A DNA stretch of 64,000 bases, from the NCBI GenBank assembly GCA_035528435.1, contig DATKYN010000062.1, positions 1 to 64,000 of the forward strand. Reading direction: 5' to 3'. This DNA comes from SG8-40 sp035528435 (GTDB lineage Bacteria > Pseudomonadota > Gammaproteobacteria > Burkholderiales > Eutrophovitaceae). Below the pieces are notes generated by a model that did no database searches, was not told the origin of the DNA, and was given only the letters and a program-made list of their open reading frames with translations. Each line of letters starts with the position of its first letter. Position 1 is the first letter of the stretch. A program made the translations under genes and the position numbers. This document shows, one piece after another, positions 34,004 to 42,957 of this stretch.

Positions 34004-34573
34004 TTCCTTCGACCGGGTTCGTGATGACGAAATCGTTCGGGAGTCCCGAACAGGAAGCCGCGAACTCTGTGTAAACGACAATAATCCGCGCGTGTCAGAA
34101 CCTCATTCTCCCAGATGCAGCTGGCCGCTGAAATACGTCGTTCATTACGATGCGGCTGCCATCGCTGTCTGGCAATACGATGACAGCACATGCCCGGCCG
34201 ACGTGAATCTCCGGGCACGGCACCTCGCAGTGAGGCTGGCTTTGCAAGGCCTTATTGCTCGTACATTTGTGCATTTGTCCTCTGTGTACTGCGCACATCG
34301 TGTGCGACTGGTATCCTTGTACACTGTTAGAACCTGCAAGCCGTGCACTGCTGCGACCGCTTAACATGACCTATGATCGTGGGGCGGTGACTGCGGGTCG
34401 GGTGCCTGCTGGAAACGGGCTTGGGAGGCAGACTTGTTCCGACCAGCTGTGGAAGAGGGGGTGAGTCCGGGCATGAAATTTTGGCTACGAACATGAAGTT
34501 CATCAGTCGCGATAGATCATGAACGACACGGGTACACGTCTGGTAAATATTTTGACGGAAGGGGTCGACGAAC
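34004..34573. other. 570-bp intergenic region
   Basis: No gene is recognised between the enoyl-CoA hydratase gene (minus) and the small 34574 gene (plus). Short frames on both strands have no ribosome-binding site or domain. It is a divergent region and should contain both promoters, but I cannot pick convincing -35/-10 pairs. Confidence 0.4.
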
Positions 34574-34804
34574 GTGGAAAATGAAACAAATCGGACCAAG
34601 GTAATGGTTCTGACCGGAACCTATCGTGTTAAGGGTTTCATCAGTCTCGTCCCGGGCGCCAGGGTGACCGACTACATGGTCGAAGCCAAGGATTTTATCG
34701 CCGTAACCGATGCGGAGGTACGTGACCTGAACGACCGTCACTTGTTGAATGCTCCATTTCTGAATATTAGCCGTGAGAGCGTTCACATCGTCGTACCATT
34801 GTAG
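34574..34804 (+). CDS. Small conserved protein (DUF6812-like)
   Basis: A 76-residue protein. It reads TKVMVLTGTYRVKGFISLVPGARVTDYMVEAKDFIAVTDAEV then a C-terminal LLNAPFLNISRESVHIVVP. The pattern of short beta strands with a RVTDY-type turn resembles the small DUF6812-type proteins I know from Proteobacteria; this assignment is from memory. GGAAGGGG lies before the GTG start at 34574. Function unknown. It precedes the AmpE/CbiB-like gene by 90 bp. Confidence 0.6.
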   Translation: MENETNRTKVMVLTGTYRVKGFISLVPGARVTDYMVEAKDFIAVTDAEVRDLNDRHLLNAPFLNISRESVHIVVPL

Positions 34805-34894
34805 AAAACGAATACTCCGCTGCTTGGGTTACTCGCGTCGACGACGGTCCTTGCGCACTTTAGCCCACATTCTTCCAACGGTACCGTAAAGCCT

Positions 34895-35818
34895 ATGAAT
34901 CTGATTTCACTTGTCCTCGCACTCTTGATTGAGCAGCTACGCCCGCTACCGTCGGGTAATGTCGTGCACTCGTCGCTGTCTCAATACATAAGCAGCGTCG
35001 CCAGACAATTCAATTCCGGGGAGCGCCGTCAAGGTGTAATGGCCTGGCTGGTTGCGGTACTGCCGTGGGTGCTTGGGATTGCCTTGCTCCACTCCTTGCT
35101 GGATTACATTGGCGCGCTGCTGGAGCTGGCCTTCAATGTTGCGGTTTTATATTTTCTGATCGGTTTCCGACAGTTCGGAAGTGGATTCAATTCGGTTCTT
35201 GAGGCGCTTCGTAACGATGATGCCAATGCTGCGCGCCAGGCGCTTGCGGACTGGCGTAACCAGCCCGCCGATGAGCTTGAATCTGCAGAGGTGGCAAAAC
35301 TGGCAATCGAGGATGGCCTGATCGGTGCGCAACGCCACCTTTTCGGCGTGATCTTCTGGTTTGTCGTGTTGCCCGGCCCCGTCGGTGCCGTGCTGTATTT
35401 TCTGTCGGCGATGCTGGTTGAACGGTGGGGTCTGCGTCAAGGAGAGGAGTACATCGAGTTTGGCCGATTTGCTCGCCAGGCCTTTGAGGTGCTTGACTGG
35501 ATTCCAGCCCGGCTTACCGCGATCACGTTCGCGATTGTCGGTAATTTCGAGGATGCAGTGTATTGCTGGCGCACTCAGTCGAATGCGTGGGGCGACCCCG
35601 GACAGGGGGCTGTACTGTCTGCCGGCGCAGGTGCGCTCGGCGTGCGCCTTGGCGACGCGATTCACGAGAATGGGACGGTTGTGTTTAGACCGGAGCTCGG
35701 GTTGGGTGATGCCGCGAACGCCGATAACATGGCCAGCGCGATTGACCTGGTACGGCGGTCAGTGCTGATCTGGTTGTTCCTGATTGCATTGGTTACGATG
35801 GCTTTTTGGATCGGCTGA
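34895..35818 (+). CDS. CobD/CbiB-like (AmpE-type) membrane protein
   Basis: A 307-residue inner-membrane protein. It begins ISLVLALLIEQLRPLP, the AmpE/CobD-CbiB family start, then has several hydrophobic segments (AWLVAVLPWVLGIALLHSLLDYIGALLEL, VIFWFVVLPGPVGAVLYFLSAML) with AQRHLFGVIFWF and WIPARLTAITFAIVGNFEDAV. This set is found in betaproteobacteria annotated as CobD/CbiB family or AmpE; here no cobalamin gene is near, so a role in cell-envelope signalling of AmpE type is possible. Converges with rsgA. Confidence 0.82.
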   Translation: MNLISLVLALLIEQLRPLPSGNVVHSSLSQYISSVARQFNSGERRQGVMAWLVAVLPWVLGIALLHSLLDYIGALLELAFNVAVLYFLIGFRQFGSGFNSVLEALRNDDANAARQALADWRNQPADELESAEVAKLAIEDGLIGAQRHLFGVIFWFVVLPGPVGAVLYFLSAMLVERWGLRQGEEYIEFGRFARQAFEVLDWIPARLTAITFAIVGNFEDAVYCWRTQSNAWGDPGQGAVLSAGAGALGVRLGDAIHENGTVVFRPELGLGDAANADNMASAIDLVRRSVLIWLFLIALVTMAFWIG

Positions 35819-35890
35819 GACCGGTCCGTAGCGACCCGGGTCCTGGTGCTAGTGGACCTTGCTTCGGGTCCGGTGGTTCTGTCTATTCCC

Positions 35891-36802
35891 TCATGCCCAT
35901 GCCGGTGGCTTTGCCTCCAGCTCGGCGGCTAGTTCCCGGTACGCCTTCCAGCGGCGGGGATTGATGTCTGCTCTCTCGACCGCTGCAAGTACAGCACATC
36001 CTGGCTCGACGATGTGCCTGCAATCATCGAAGCGGCAGTCTCCGATAAAGGGGCCGAATTCCCGAAAACACGCGACAAGCTCCTGCTGCGGTACGTGCAT
36101 GAGCCCGAAGGACTGTAATCCCGGAGAATCAATGATGCTGGTTTCGCCGCCCAGGTGATAGAGCTGGGCACTGGTTGTTGTGTGCTTGCCGGCATCGAGA
36201 GCCTGCGAAATCTCTGCGGTACGTGCCAGTGCATCAGGAATCAATCCGTTGATGATTGTCGACTTGCCCATACCCGATTGACCGACCAATACACTTTTGT
36301 GCCCGCGGAGGATATCTCTAAGCGGAGAAATATCCCGCTTCGCGCATAACGGCTCAACCCTGTAACCGAGTGTGCTGTAGAGGGCGAGCCGGGTGGCGGT
36401 GCGGGCAGTTTCGTCGGCCAGATCGACCTTGTTCAGCACGATAACTGCCTTGATGCCCTGTTGCTCGCACGCCACCAGACATCGCATCAGCAGGTCTTCA
36501 TTAAAAGCCGGGCTTCCGGCTACCACGATGACCGCCTGCGTAATATTTGCAGCGATAATTTTTTGCCGATAGCGATCAGAGCGATACAACAAGGATGTGC
36601 GAGGATGTACGGCTCGAATCGTTCCCTGATTGTCGCCAGAGCGCTCAACATCGACGACGTCACCACAGGCGCAGGTGCTCTTCTTTCCGCGCGGATAGCA
36701 GTGAACCAGCTCCTCATGTGAAAGCTCGACTGCGTAGTGGCGGCCATGGGCTGCGGTGACCAAACCGGGTTCAGTGGATACTTTGTTTTTGTATTGCGTC
36801 AC
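35891..36802 (-). CDS. rsgA: Ribosome small subunit-dependent GTPase A
   Basis: A 303-residue circularly permuted GTPase needed for late 30S maturation. It has an OB-fold N-terminus (GLVTAAHGRHYAVEL), NKVD (G4, residues 124-127), the P-loop GQSGMGKST (174-182) and the switch SPGLQSFGL after TTTSAQLYHLGG; the zinc-knuckle region near the C-terminus (GDCRFDDCRH) follows. A GTG at 36802 gives the usual betaproteobacterial length. An ATG at 36895 is also in frame but adds an unrelated N-terminus. The start region contains a 12-bp direct repeat. Confidence 0.9.
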   Translation of the reverse strand: MTQYKNKVSTEPGLVTAAHGRHYAVELSHEELVHCYPRGKKSTCACGDVVDVERSGDNQGTIRAVHPRTSLLYRSDRYRQKIIAANITQAVIVVAGSPAFNEDLLMRCLVACEQQGIKAVIVLNKVDLADETARTATRLALYSTLGYRVEPLCAKRDISPLRDILRGHKSVLVGQSGMGKSTIINGLIPDALARTAEISQALDAGKHTTTSAQLYHLGGETSIIDSPGLQSFGLMHVPQQELVACFREFGPFIGDCRFDDCRHIVEPGCAVLAAVERADINPRRWKAYRELAAELEAKPPAWA

Positions 36803-36822
36803 TTTTAGTGTTGCGTCACTTT
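36794..36822. repeat. 12-bp direct repeat over the rsgA start codon
   Basis: TTGCGTCACTTT occurs at 36794-36805 and again at 36811-36822, with a 17-bp period. On the minus strand it gives two copies of AAAGTGACGCAA, one of which holds the proposed rsgA GTG start; the second copy is out of frame. The inverted repeat ACCGCTG-G-CAGCGGT (36830-36844) follows upstream. Confidence 0.5.
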
Positions 36823-37131
36823 GTAATCGACCGCTGGCAGCGGTTATCGTCCCTCTGCAATGATTTCCTGAATTGGTGCCATTAACAGTGCGCATGGTAA
36901 TGCATGCGACTGCGCTGCAGATACTGTTACGCAGACGAGCGCGTTCGGGCGCCACATGCAGCGCTGGATGTTCGCGTAGGATATGATTCAGTAACGGTTG
37001 CCGCAAGACAGGGGTGCCGTGGGAAAAACTGGCCGTTTATTCCTTCCTGGCTCCATCGCGGGATCGGCGCAGCCTGCCAGCCCGGTTGAAGCGACCATTC
37101 GCGGTTGAGCAACTTCATTTAAGGCCAGTTG

Positions 37132-38226
37132 ATGCCTGCAGAATTCGATTCCGTTCTTGAATACCTTGGCTTGAGTCTTCAATCCATCGTTATCCTGACC
37201 TTGTCCGCATTGCTTGGCTACTTGCTGGCCATTGCGGCCTCGTTTCTCGCGCGGCGCGTTTCGCGATTCGAAAATGCAGGCCTGCTGGCAGCTATCGCTG
37301 CGCGATGTGCCGCCCCGTTGCGTTTCTTCTTGCCGATCCTGGCAATGTCTGTGGCGCTTTCCGGATTTGATCATTCCCCTGGTCTAGCCGAGCAGTTGCC
37401 ACGGATATTTTCGATTCTGGCGATCATGGCCACCGGTTGGCTTGCGATACGTGCGGTGCGGGGATTTGTTGACTATTTTGTCACTGCCTACAGCATCGAC
37501 CATGCCGACAATCTGACCGCGCGACAGATGCAAACGCAAATTCGCGTGCTCGGTCGTGTGATGGTGTTCGTTGTTTATATTGCGACCGCTGCCGGCGTGT
37601 TGATGTCGATCCCGAGTATTCGGCACATCGGTGTCAGTATTTTTGCTTCCGCTGGCATCGCCGGGCTCGCCCTCGGCCTGGCGGCGCGACCGGCATTAAG
37701 TAATCTTATCGCCGGCATTCAGATCGCGCTGACCCAACCGATACGTCTCGAAGACGCGGTCGTCGTTGAAGGAGAATGGGGTTGGGTCGAGGAAATCCAT
37801 ATGACTTACGTCGTCATCCGGATCTGGGATCTGCGTCGCCTGATACTTCCCATTTCGTACTTCATCGAGAAGCCATTTCAGAATTGGACCCGGACCACTG
37901 CGGATATTCTTGGCTCGGTGATGCTGCACATGGATTACGGTGTGCCGGTGGATGAGATCCGCGCCGAATTTGCACGCGCACTGCGTGAATCGAACTACTG
38001 GGACGGCAAGGTCGAAGTCGTTCACGTGACCGACTGCACTGAAAAGAGCATGCAGATCCGCTTGCTGATGAGCGCCGGCAATTCGCCGGACGCGTGGGAA
38101 TTGCGATGCGAAGTGCGTGAGCGCCTGATCAGTTATCTGCAACGCCACCATCCAGAATCATTACCGAAGATCCGCCTCGTAACTGCTACGGATGATCCAG
38201 TCCTTGCAGTGGAGAATGTTACTTGA
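37132..38226 (+). CDS. Small-conductance mechanosensitive channel (MscS family)
   Basis: A 364-residue membrane protein. It has three to four N-terminal membrane segments (IVILTLSALLGYLLAIAASFLA, FFLPILAMSVALSG, IFSILAIMATGWLAI) and the MscS pore helix IGVSIFASAGIAGLALGLAARPALSNLIAGIQIALTQPIRLEDAVVVEGEWGWVEEI, followed by the beta domain RRLILPISYFIEKPFQNWTR. ATG 37132 is preferred to TTG 37129 because AGG is correctly spaced. It is unrelated in length to the coiled-coil MscS protein at 26.3-28.3 kb. Confidence 0.9.
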   Translation: MPAEFDSVLEYLGLSLQSIVILTLSALLGYLLAIAASFLARRVSRFENAGLLAAIAARCAAPLRFFLPILAMSVALSGFDHSPGLAEQLPRIFSILAIMATGWLAIRAVRGFVDYFVTAYSIDHADNLTARQMQTQIRVLGRVMVFVVYIATAAGVLMSIPSIRHIGVSIFASAGIAGLALGLAARPALSNLIAGIQIALTQPIRLEDAVVVEGEWGWVEEIHMTYVVIRIWDLRRLILPISYFIEKPFQNWTRTTADILGSVMLHMDYGVPVDEIRAEFARALRESNYWDGKVEVVHVTDCTEKSMQIRLLMSAGNSPDAWELRCEVRERLISYLQRHHPESLPKIRLVTATDDPVLAVENVT

Positions 38227-38365
38227 AGTGACCTCGCGGGTGGTTGCCTGCTTCATGCCCTGACCGTGCCTACCCGAATAGTACGCCTGGCGGCAGGCGC
38301 GTTACGGTCGCCGGGAACAGCAAAGATGCTTTCGCATGCAGCACTAGTGCTGTCAGATGAATCGG

Positions 38366-39367
38366 TCAACCAAGAGAAAATGCCTCGGACAACAACTGGT
38401 AAGACCGGTGTCGCGGCGCCGTATCATATGTCCACGTCACGATAACCAGTTCTTCAAGCTCGAAATCTCGCGCCAGTTCCGAGAGTTGCTCTGCCACCTG
38501 CACACCGGTACCGACCACTGCCTTGCTGCGCAGCGATTCGATGGTCGCGCGCTCATGGTCAGCGTATGCGTGTGCCGCCGCTTCTTCCGGCGATATTAAT
38601 GGGTCGCGCAGGCCCTGTTCGAAACCGACGCGCCAGTGCTCTCGCGTTTTCAGCAGATGTCTGGCTTCAGCTTCGCTGTCGGCCGCGAGCGCCCACACGC
38701 AGATTGTCGCCTGTGGTTCCGGATAACGTTCACTCGGACGATAATTCCGCCGGTATAGTTCCAGCGCCTGACTGGCTCCCCTGCCGTCGCTGAAGAAATA
38801 AGCGAACGCATAAGGCAGACCGAAGTGCGCAGCGAGCTGTGCGCCATAGTCGGAGCTGCCAAGAATCCATATTTCGGGACTGGTTGGCCCCGTCGGGTGC
38901 GCCCTGATTTTCTCAAACGGGTGCCCTGCCTGGAGCGGTGCTCCAGATACCCACGCACTGAGGTCAAGCACCTGACGTGGAAATTCTTCGGCGGCATTTG
39001 AATGCGGGTTGAGGGCCAGAGCGGTCAGACGATCCGAGCCCGGCGCCCGGCCGACACCCAGATCGATGCGTCCTGGTGCAATAGCTTCCAGCACACGAAA
39101 TTGCTCGGCTACTTTCAGCGCTGAGTAGTGTGGCAACATCACGCCGGCACTGCCAATCCGGATGCGTGAAGTCGTCGCTGCAATGGCCGCCATCAGCACT
39201 TCCGGCGCTGTACCGACGATGCTGCCACTGTCGTGATGTTCCGAGACCCAGTATCGGTGGTACCCCAATGCCTCGCAGTGGCGTGCGAGTTCAAGCGATT
39301 CGCGAATCGAATCGGCCTGACTACGTCCTTTTGACGCAGTGGATTGGTCGAGCACCGATAGTTTCAT
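38366..39367 (-). CDS. LLM class flavin-dependent oxidoreductase (YhbW/MsnO8-like)
   Basis: A 333-residue TIM-barrel flavoprotein. The N-terminus LSVLDQSTASKGRSQADSIRESLELA, YHRYWVSEHHDSGSIVGTAPEVLMAAIAATT and GSAGVMLPHYSALKVAEQFRVLEAIAPGRIDLGVGRAPGSD match the luciferase-like monooxygenase group found in YhbW. The actual substrate is unknown. ATG 39367 is used as the start because it begins at the first conserved strand. It is followed on the same strand by no closely spaced gene. Confidence 0.88.
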   Translation of the reverse strand: MKLSVLDQSTASKGRSQADSIRESLELARHCEALGYHRYWVSEHHDSGSIVGTAPEVLMAAIAATTSRIRIGSAGVMLPHYSALKVAEQFRVLEAIAPGRIDLGVGRAPGSDRLTALALNPHSNAAEEFPRQVLDLSAWVSGAPLQAGHPFEKIRAHPTGPTSPEIWILGSSDYGAQLAAHFGLPYAFAYFFSDGRGASQALELYRRNYRPSERYPEPQATICVWALAADSEAEARHLLKTREHWRVGFEQGLRDPLISPEEAAAHAYADHERATIESLRSKAVVGTGVQVAEQLSELARDFELEELVIVTWTYDTAPRHRSYQLLSEAFSLG

Positions 39368-39509
39368 GTTCGTTGTCTTTCGACTTGCGCCTCTGTTCCC
39401 AATTTGTTCTCCGATGCCGATCAGTCCCTCCATGTCAGCTCGCAGCCAGACTGCCCCATGGTACGCCGATCATTAGCAAGAAAACCGCTATGTTACCCGC
39501 CGGTTAGCA

Positions 39510-40208
39510 CTACGCGCCTGATTTGGGATTCGTCCTGACGTTGCGCCGTCGCTTGGTGATACGCTCGCGAACCAGCTCGACGACCACCGGAATCAATGTG
39601 AGCCCACCGAGCGCCAGTGCCGACAGGATAATCCGGTTGGTTTCGCCGCTAGCCATTTCGGCTCCAAAATGGGCGAGCAGAAAGCTGATGGGAGCAACCC
39701 CCGCAATGGTCGCAATCGCGAAACGCCACGTCGACAGCACTGTCAGCCCCGCAGCGTAGCTGACGACATCAAACGACATGAACGGAAGGGCCCGGCTTAC
39801 AAACACCATTGCCATCAGCGCATTCTGGGATCCGAATAAACCCTGCGAAAGTCGGTCACCGAACCAGCGGTGTAACGTCTCGTGACCGACCAGCCGTGCC
39901 AGACCAAAGGCCGCCAGCGCTCCGGCCTCGGCGCCTAGCAGGATGTAAAACGTGCCCCAGCCGTGTCCATAGGCGGCGCCGGCGGCCAATGCGATCGGCG
40001 CACTGGGGATCGGGCTGATCAGGATTGCCAGCGTCATCAGGAGAATGATGAGCGCTGGTCCCAAACCCCCTAGCCGAATAATCCAATCGTAAAGGGCAGT
40101 CTTGTCTGTGATTGTTGTCAGCGTGCCGGTTGCGTGCAACGACCAATAGAGCGCGGCGAGCGCACAGAGCAGGATGAGGCCCAGGGTCAATTTGCTTCGA
40201 AGTGTCAA
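39510..40208 (-). CDS. TVP38/TMEM64 family (VTT domain) membrane protein
   Basis: A 232-residue inner-membrane protein. It has the VTT/DedA-like segment ISPIPSAPIALAAGAAYGHGWGTFYILLGAEAGALAAFGLAR, VSRALPFMSFDVVSYAAGL near residue 140 and hydrophobic helices at both ends, with a basic C-terminal tail. DedA/VTT proteins are thought to move lipid carriers or maintain membrane homeostasis. The start appears to be TTG at 40208 with GGGGAAATTC upstream, which is uncertain. It stands between the LLM gene and phhB on the minus strand. Confidence 0.85.
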   Translation of the reverse strand: MTLRSKLTLGLILLCALAALYWSLHATGTLTTITDKTALYDWIIRLGGLGPALIILLMTLAILISPIPSAPIALAAGAAYGHGWGTFYILLGAEAGALAAFGLARLVGHETLHRWFGDRLSQGLFGSQNALMAMVFVSRALPFMSFDVVSYAAGLTVLSTWRFAIATIAGVAPISFLLAHFGAEMASGETNRIILSALALGGLTLIPVVVELVRERITKRRRNVRTNPKSGA

Positions 40209-40403
40209 CAGAATTTCCCCGAGATCTGTCTGGCAACGCCAGTGCGTATCGGCAAAATTTGATGATTGATGCCAATCAGTGCGATGATTTCGTGCCGCGT
40301 CTGCAACCTTCCATCAGTACGCCGGTCTTCGCAGCAAATCAACGGAGCATTCTAGATTCGACCGCTCGTTTCATGAGCAGGACTTGCTTCGCATGCCATG
40401 CGA

Positions 40404-40745
40404 TCAAAGATCGAACAGCGCGTCCAGCTTGGCCGCGCAGATGAAATCGTTTTCACTAATGCCTTTTATGGCGTGGGTCATGTAGGCGACTTCGCATTTG
40501 TTGTAACCAACCGTGATATCGGGATGGTGATCCTCACGATGGGAAATCCAGGCGGTGGCGTTAACGAAGGCCAGGGTCTGATAGTAGTCCTTGAAATTGT
40601 AGACTTTTCGGATCATGCCGTCCTGGTATCCCCAGCCCTGAACGCCATTAAGCATGTGGCCGATCTGTACCTCTGACATTGGGTCGACGCCACCTTCACA
40701 GGGTTTGCATTTCTTGCGGACGAGGTCTTGTGCAGTTGTACTCAT
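40404..40745 (-). CDS. phhB: Pterin-4a-carbinolamine dehydratase
   Basis: A 113-residue enzyme. It recycles 4a-hydroxytetrahydropterin from aromatic amino acid hydroxylases. The active-site His residues are in SHREDHHPDITVGYNKCEV (His73, His74, Asp76), and the C-terminal THAIKGISENDFICAAKLDAL is the family's helix. The N-terminal extension with KKCKPCEGG is common in betaproteobacterial copies. It lies 21 bp downstream of the M48 gene in the same direction. Confidence 0.93.
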   Translation of the reverse strand: MSTTAQDLVRKKCKPCEGGVDPMSEVQIGHMLNGVQGWGYQDGMIRKVYNFKDYYQTLAFVNATAWISHREDHHPDITVGYNKCEVAYMTHAIKGISENDFICAAKLDALFDL

Positions 40746-40766
40746 ATCAGTTTACCTATCGGGTGA

Positions 40767-42017
40767 TCAGGCCTTTGAAAGTTCCTGCAGCCGGGCGATG
40801 CGCACTGCTGCAGGAGGGTGTGAGTCATAGAAAGCCGAGTGCAGGGGGTCCGGTGTCAAGGTCGAGGCGTTGTCCTTGTAGAGTTTTACCAGTGCCCGCA
40901 CGAGATCGTTGGCGGGTGCGTACTCAGCTGCGTACGCGTCCGCCTCGAATTCGTTCTTGCGCAGGTAGGCGGCGAGCAAAGGGCGCACGAAAAACAGAAA
41001 CGGCGGCAGGGCCAGGTAGAAGACCGTGAGGACCAGCGCATCAGATGCCGGATACGAGACATTCAGGCCAGTGAACAGCCATGGTGTATTTTGCGCCACG
41101 CCGAGCATCCAGAAGAATACGAACCCGAGAACCGCAAACATGGCAGTGAGTTTGAGCACATGATGTAACTTGAAATGACCAAGCTCGTGAGCCAGCACTG
41201 CTTCGACCTCCGGACCATCATGGCGCTCTACCAGCGTGTCAAAGAAAACGATGCGCTTTGACTTGCCGAATCCGGTGAAGTAAGCGTTGCCGTGACTACT
41301 GCGTTTGCTGCCATCCATCACAAACAGCCCTTTGGACTGAAACCCGCAGCGCTTGAGCAAACCTTCGATTCGCTGCTTGAGTTCCTGATTCTCCAGAGGA
41401 GAGAATTTGTTGAACAGGGGGGCGATAACGGTTGGCGAGATAAATTGTACGAAAAGCCAGAAAGCGATGCCTGCAATCCAGGCATACAGCCACCAGCTTT
41501 CCCCGGCGGCACCCATCAGCCATAACAGGATGGCAAGGAATGGCAGGCCAAGCACTGCGGACACAACAAGACCGACGACGAGATCCTTGACGAATAGACC
41601 CGGCGTTATCTTGTTGAAACCGAATTTGTCCTCTATTACGAAGGTACGGTAAAGATCGAACGGCACATCGAGCAACGACATCAGCAATGTGAGAAACGCG
41701 AAGAAAAGCAGGCCGCGCCACAATTCACCGCTGACGAAATTGCCGGTTATGTCGTACAGTCCCTGCAAGACACCGCCGAACGTGAGGGCCAGCAATACGA
41801 CTGTGTTGAATATGATGCCCGCCATCGAAAATCGTGACTTGGCTACCGTATAGTCGGCGGCCTTCTGGTGTGCATCGAGCGCAATCTCTGCTGCGAAGGG
41901 CGCGGGCACGCTGGCACGGTGTGCACTGACGTAATTGACATGGCGCGATGCGAGCCATAGCCGGGTGAGTGCCGCCGATGCAACAGCGACCAGGAAAAAG
42001 ATCGAGAAAGTATTCAT
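40767..42017 (-). CDS. M48 family metallopeptidase (Ste24/CAAX protease type)
   Basis: A 416-residue integral membrane zinc protease. The zinc motif HELGH is at about residue 276-280 (AVLAHELGHFKLHHVL), with the third ligand Glu in EFEADAYAAEYA near 355. The N-terminal CAAX prenyl protease-like half has several membrane helices (LLFFAFLTLLMSLLDVP). It resembles Ste24/HtpX-like peptidases and is expected to cleave membrane or misfolded proteins. ATG 42017 begins the first membrane helix; an upstream in-frame codon would add residues unrelated to the family. It is divergent from orn. Confidence 0.9.
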   Translation of the reverse strand: MNTFSIFFLVAVASAALTRLWLASRHVNYVSAHRASVPAPFAAEIALDAHQKAADYTVAKSRFSMAGIIFNTVVLLALTFGGVLQGLYDITGNFVSGELWRGLLFFAFLTLLMSLLDVPFDLYRTFVIEDKFGFNKITPGLFVKDLVVGLVVSAVLGLPFLAILLWLMGAAGESWWLYAWIAGIAFWLFVQFISPTVIAPLFNKFSPLENQELKQRIEGLLKRCGFQSKGLFVMDGSKRSSHGNAYFTGFGKSKRIVFFDTLVERHDGPEVEAVLAHELGHFKLHHVLKLTAMFAVLGFVFFWMLGVAQNTPWLFTGLNVSYPASDALVLTVFYLALPPFLFFVRPLLAAYLRKNEFEADAYAAEYAPANDLVRALVKLYKDNASTLTPDPLHSAFYDSHPPAAVRIARLQELSKA

Positions 42018-42109
42018 GGCTGTGTGTGAGATTGGGTACCGGTGCCGAATATGACACAATATCCCGATGAAAATTCAACGAAAAATGCTGCGGGTAATCT
42101 AAAAACATT

Positions 42110-42655
42110 ATGGCACAAGACGCAAATAACCTGATCTGGCTCGATATGGAAATGACGGGCCTCAGCCCGGACAGTGATCGCATCATTGAGGTTGCGATGG
42201 TAATTACCGACTCGCAGCTGGAAACGGTCGCGGAGTCGCCGGTCCTGGTGGTGCATCAGGAAACATCCATCCTTGATGCGATGGACCAGTGGAATACATC
42301 AACGCATGCGCGTAGCGGTCTGGTGGAAAAGGTCAAGGCCTCCATCCTGACTGAGGCACAGGTGGAGGAGCAGATGCTGGGGTTTCTGGAACAGCACGTG
42401 CCGTCCAATGCCTCACCGATGTGCGGTAACTCGATTTGCCAGGACCGGCGTTTTCTTGCGCGCTGGATGCCTGCCCTCGAACGATATTTCCATTATCGCA
42501 ACCTGGACGTTTCGACGCTCAAGGAACTGGCCAAGCGCTGGAAACCTGAAATCCTCGCCGGCGTTGTCAAGCATGGCAAGCATCAAGCGCTCGCCGATAT
42601 ATACGAATCGATCGAGGAAATGAAGTATTACCGCGCCAACTTCATTCAGGTTTGA
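42110..42655 (+). CDS. orn: Oligoribonuclease
   Basis: A 181-residue DEDD 3'-5' exonuclease. It has LDMEMTG (Asp12 and Glu14), NSICQDRRF near residue 106 and the C-terminal KHQALADIYESIEEMKYYR (His and Asp). It degrades 2-5 nt RNAs and pGpG, so it closes cyclic di-GMP breakdown. Length matches (about 180). It is divergent from the M48 gene with 92 bp between. Confidence 0.96.
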   Translation: MAQDANNLIWLDMEMTGLSPDSDRIIEVAMVITDSQLETVAESPVLVVHQETSILDAMDQWNTSTHARSGLVEKVKASILTEAQVEEQMLGFLEQHVPSNASPMCGNSICQDRRFLARWMPALERYFHYRNLDVSTLKELAKRWKPEILAGVVKHGKHQALADIYESIEEMKYYRANFIQV

Positions 42656-42750
42656 GCCGAAAGTTGGTGGTGAAATGCCGGAAATCTGCTGAGTTTCAGG
42701 CGAAACACAGTGTCTTCGAGCAATTGCGACGAAGTTTGCGGCGTCGCTAC

Positions 42751-42957
42751 TTATTCCAGCGCGATGTCGCCATCAAAGTTCACGTCCAGGCCCAGAGAAG
42801 GGATGGTCAGCTTCATCGACACCGGTAGTTTTCCAGCGCCTTCTAGTTTGCCGCTGGCAAGCGCTTTTGCGACTGCCTGTTCGATTTCACGCTGCGAGCC
42901 GACGCCTGTCATTTTCAGAAATTTGCGAATGCTCATGTTGAAATTGTCTTCGTTCAT
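42751..42957 (-). CDS. Small DUF6494-type protein
   Basis: A 68-residue protein: MNEDNFNMSIRKFLKMTGVGSQREIEQAVAKALASGKL followed by a short beta-rich end (KLTIPSLGLDVNFDGDIAL). I recognise this as a small conserved betaproteobacterial protein of the DUF6494 group, with an N-terminal helix-turn region; this is from memory. It starts on the last base of the pgi stop (TAATG overlap), so it is probably translated with pgi. Confidence 0.65.
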   Translation of the reverse strand: MNEDNFNMSIRKFLKMTGVGSQREIEQAVAKALASGKLEGAGKLPVSMKLTIPSLGLDVNFDGDIALE

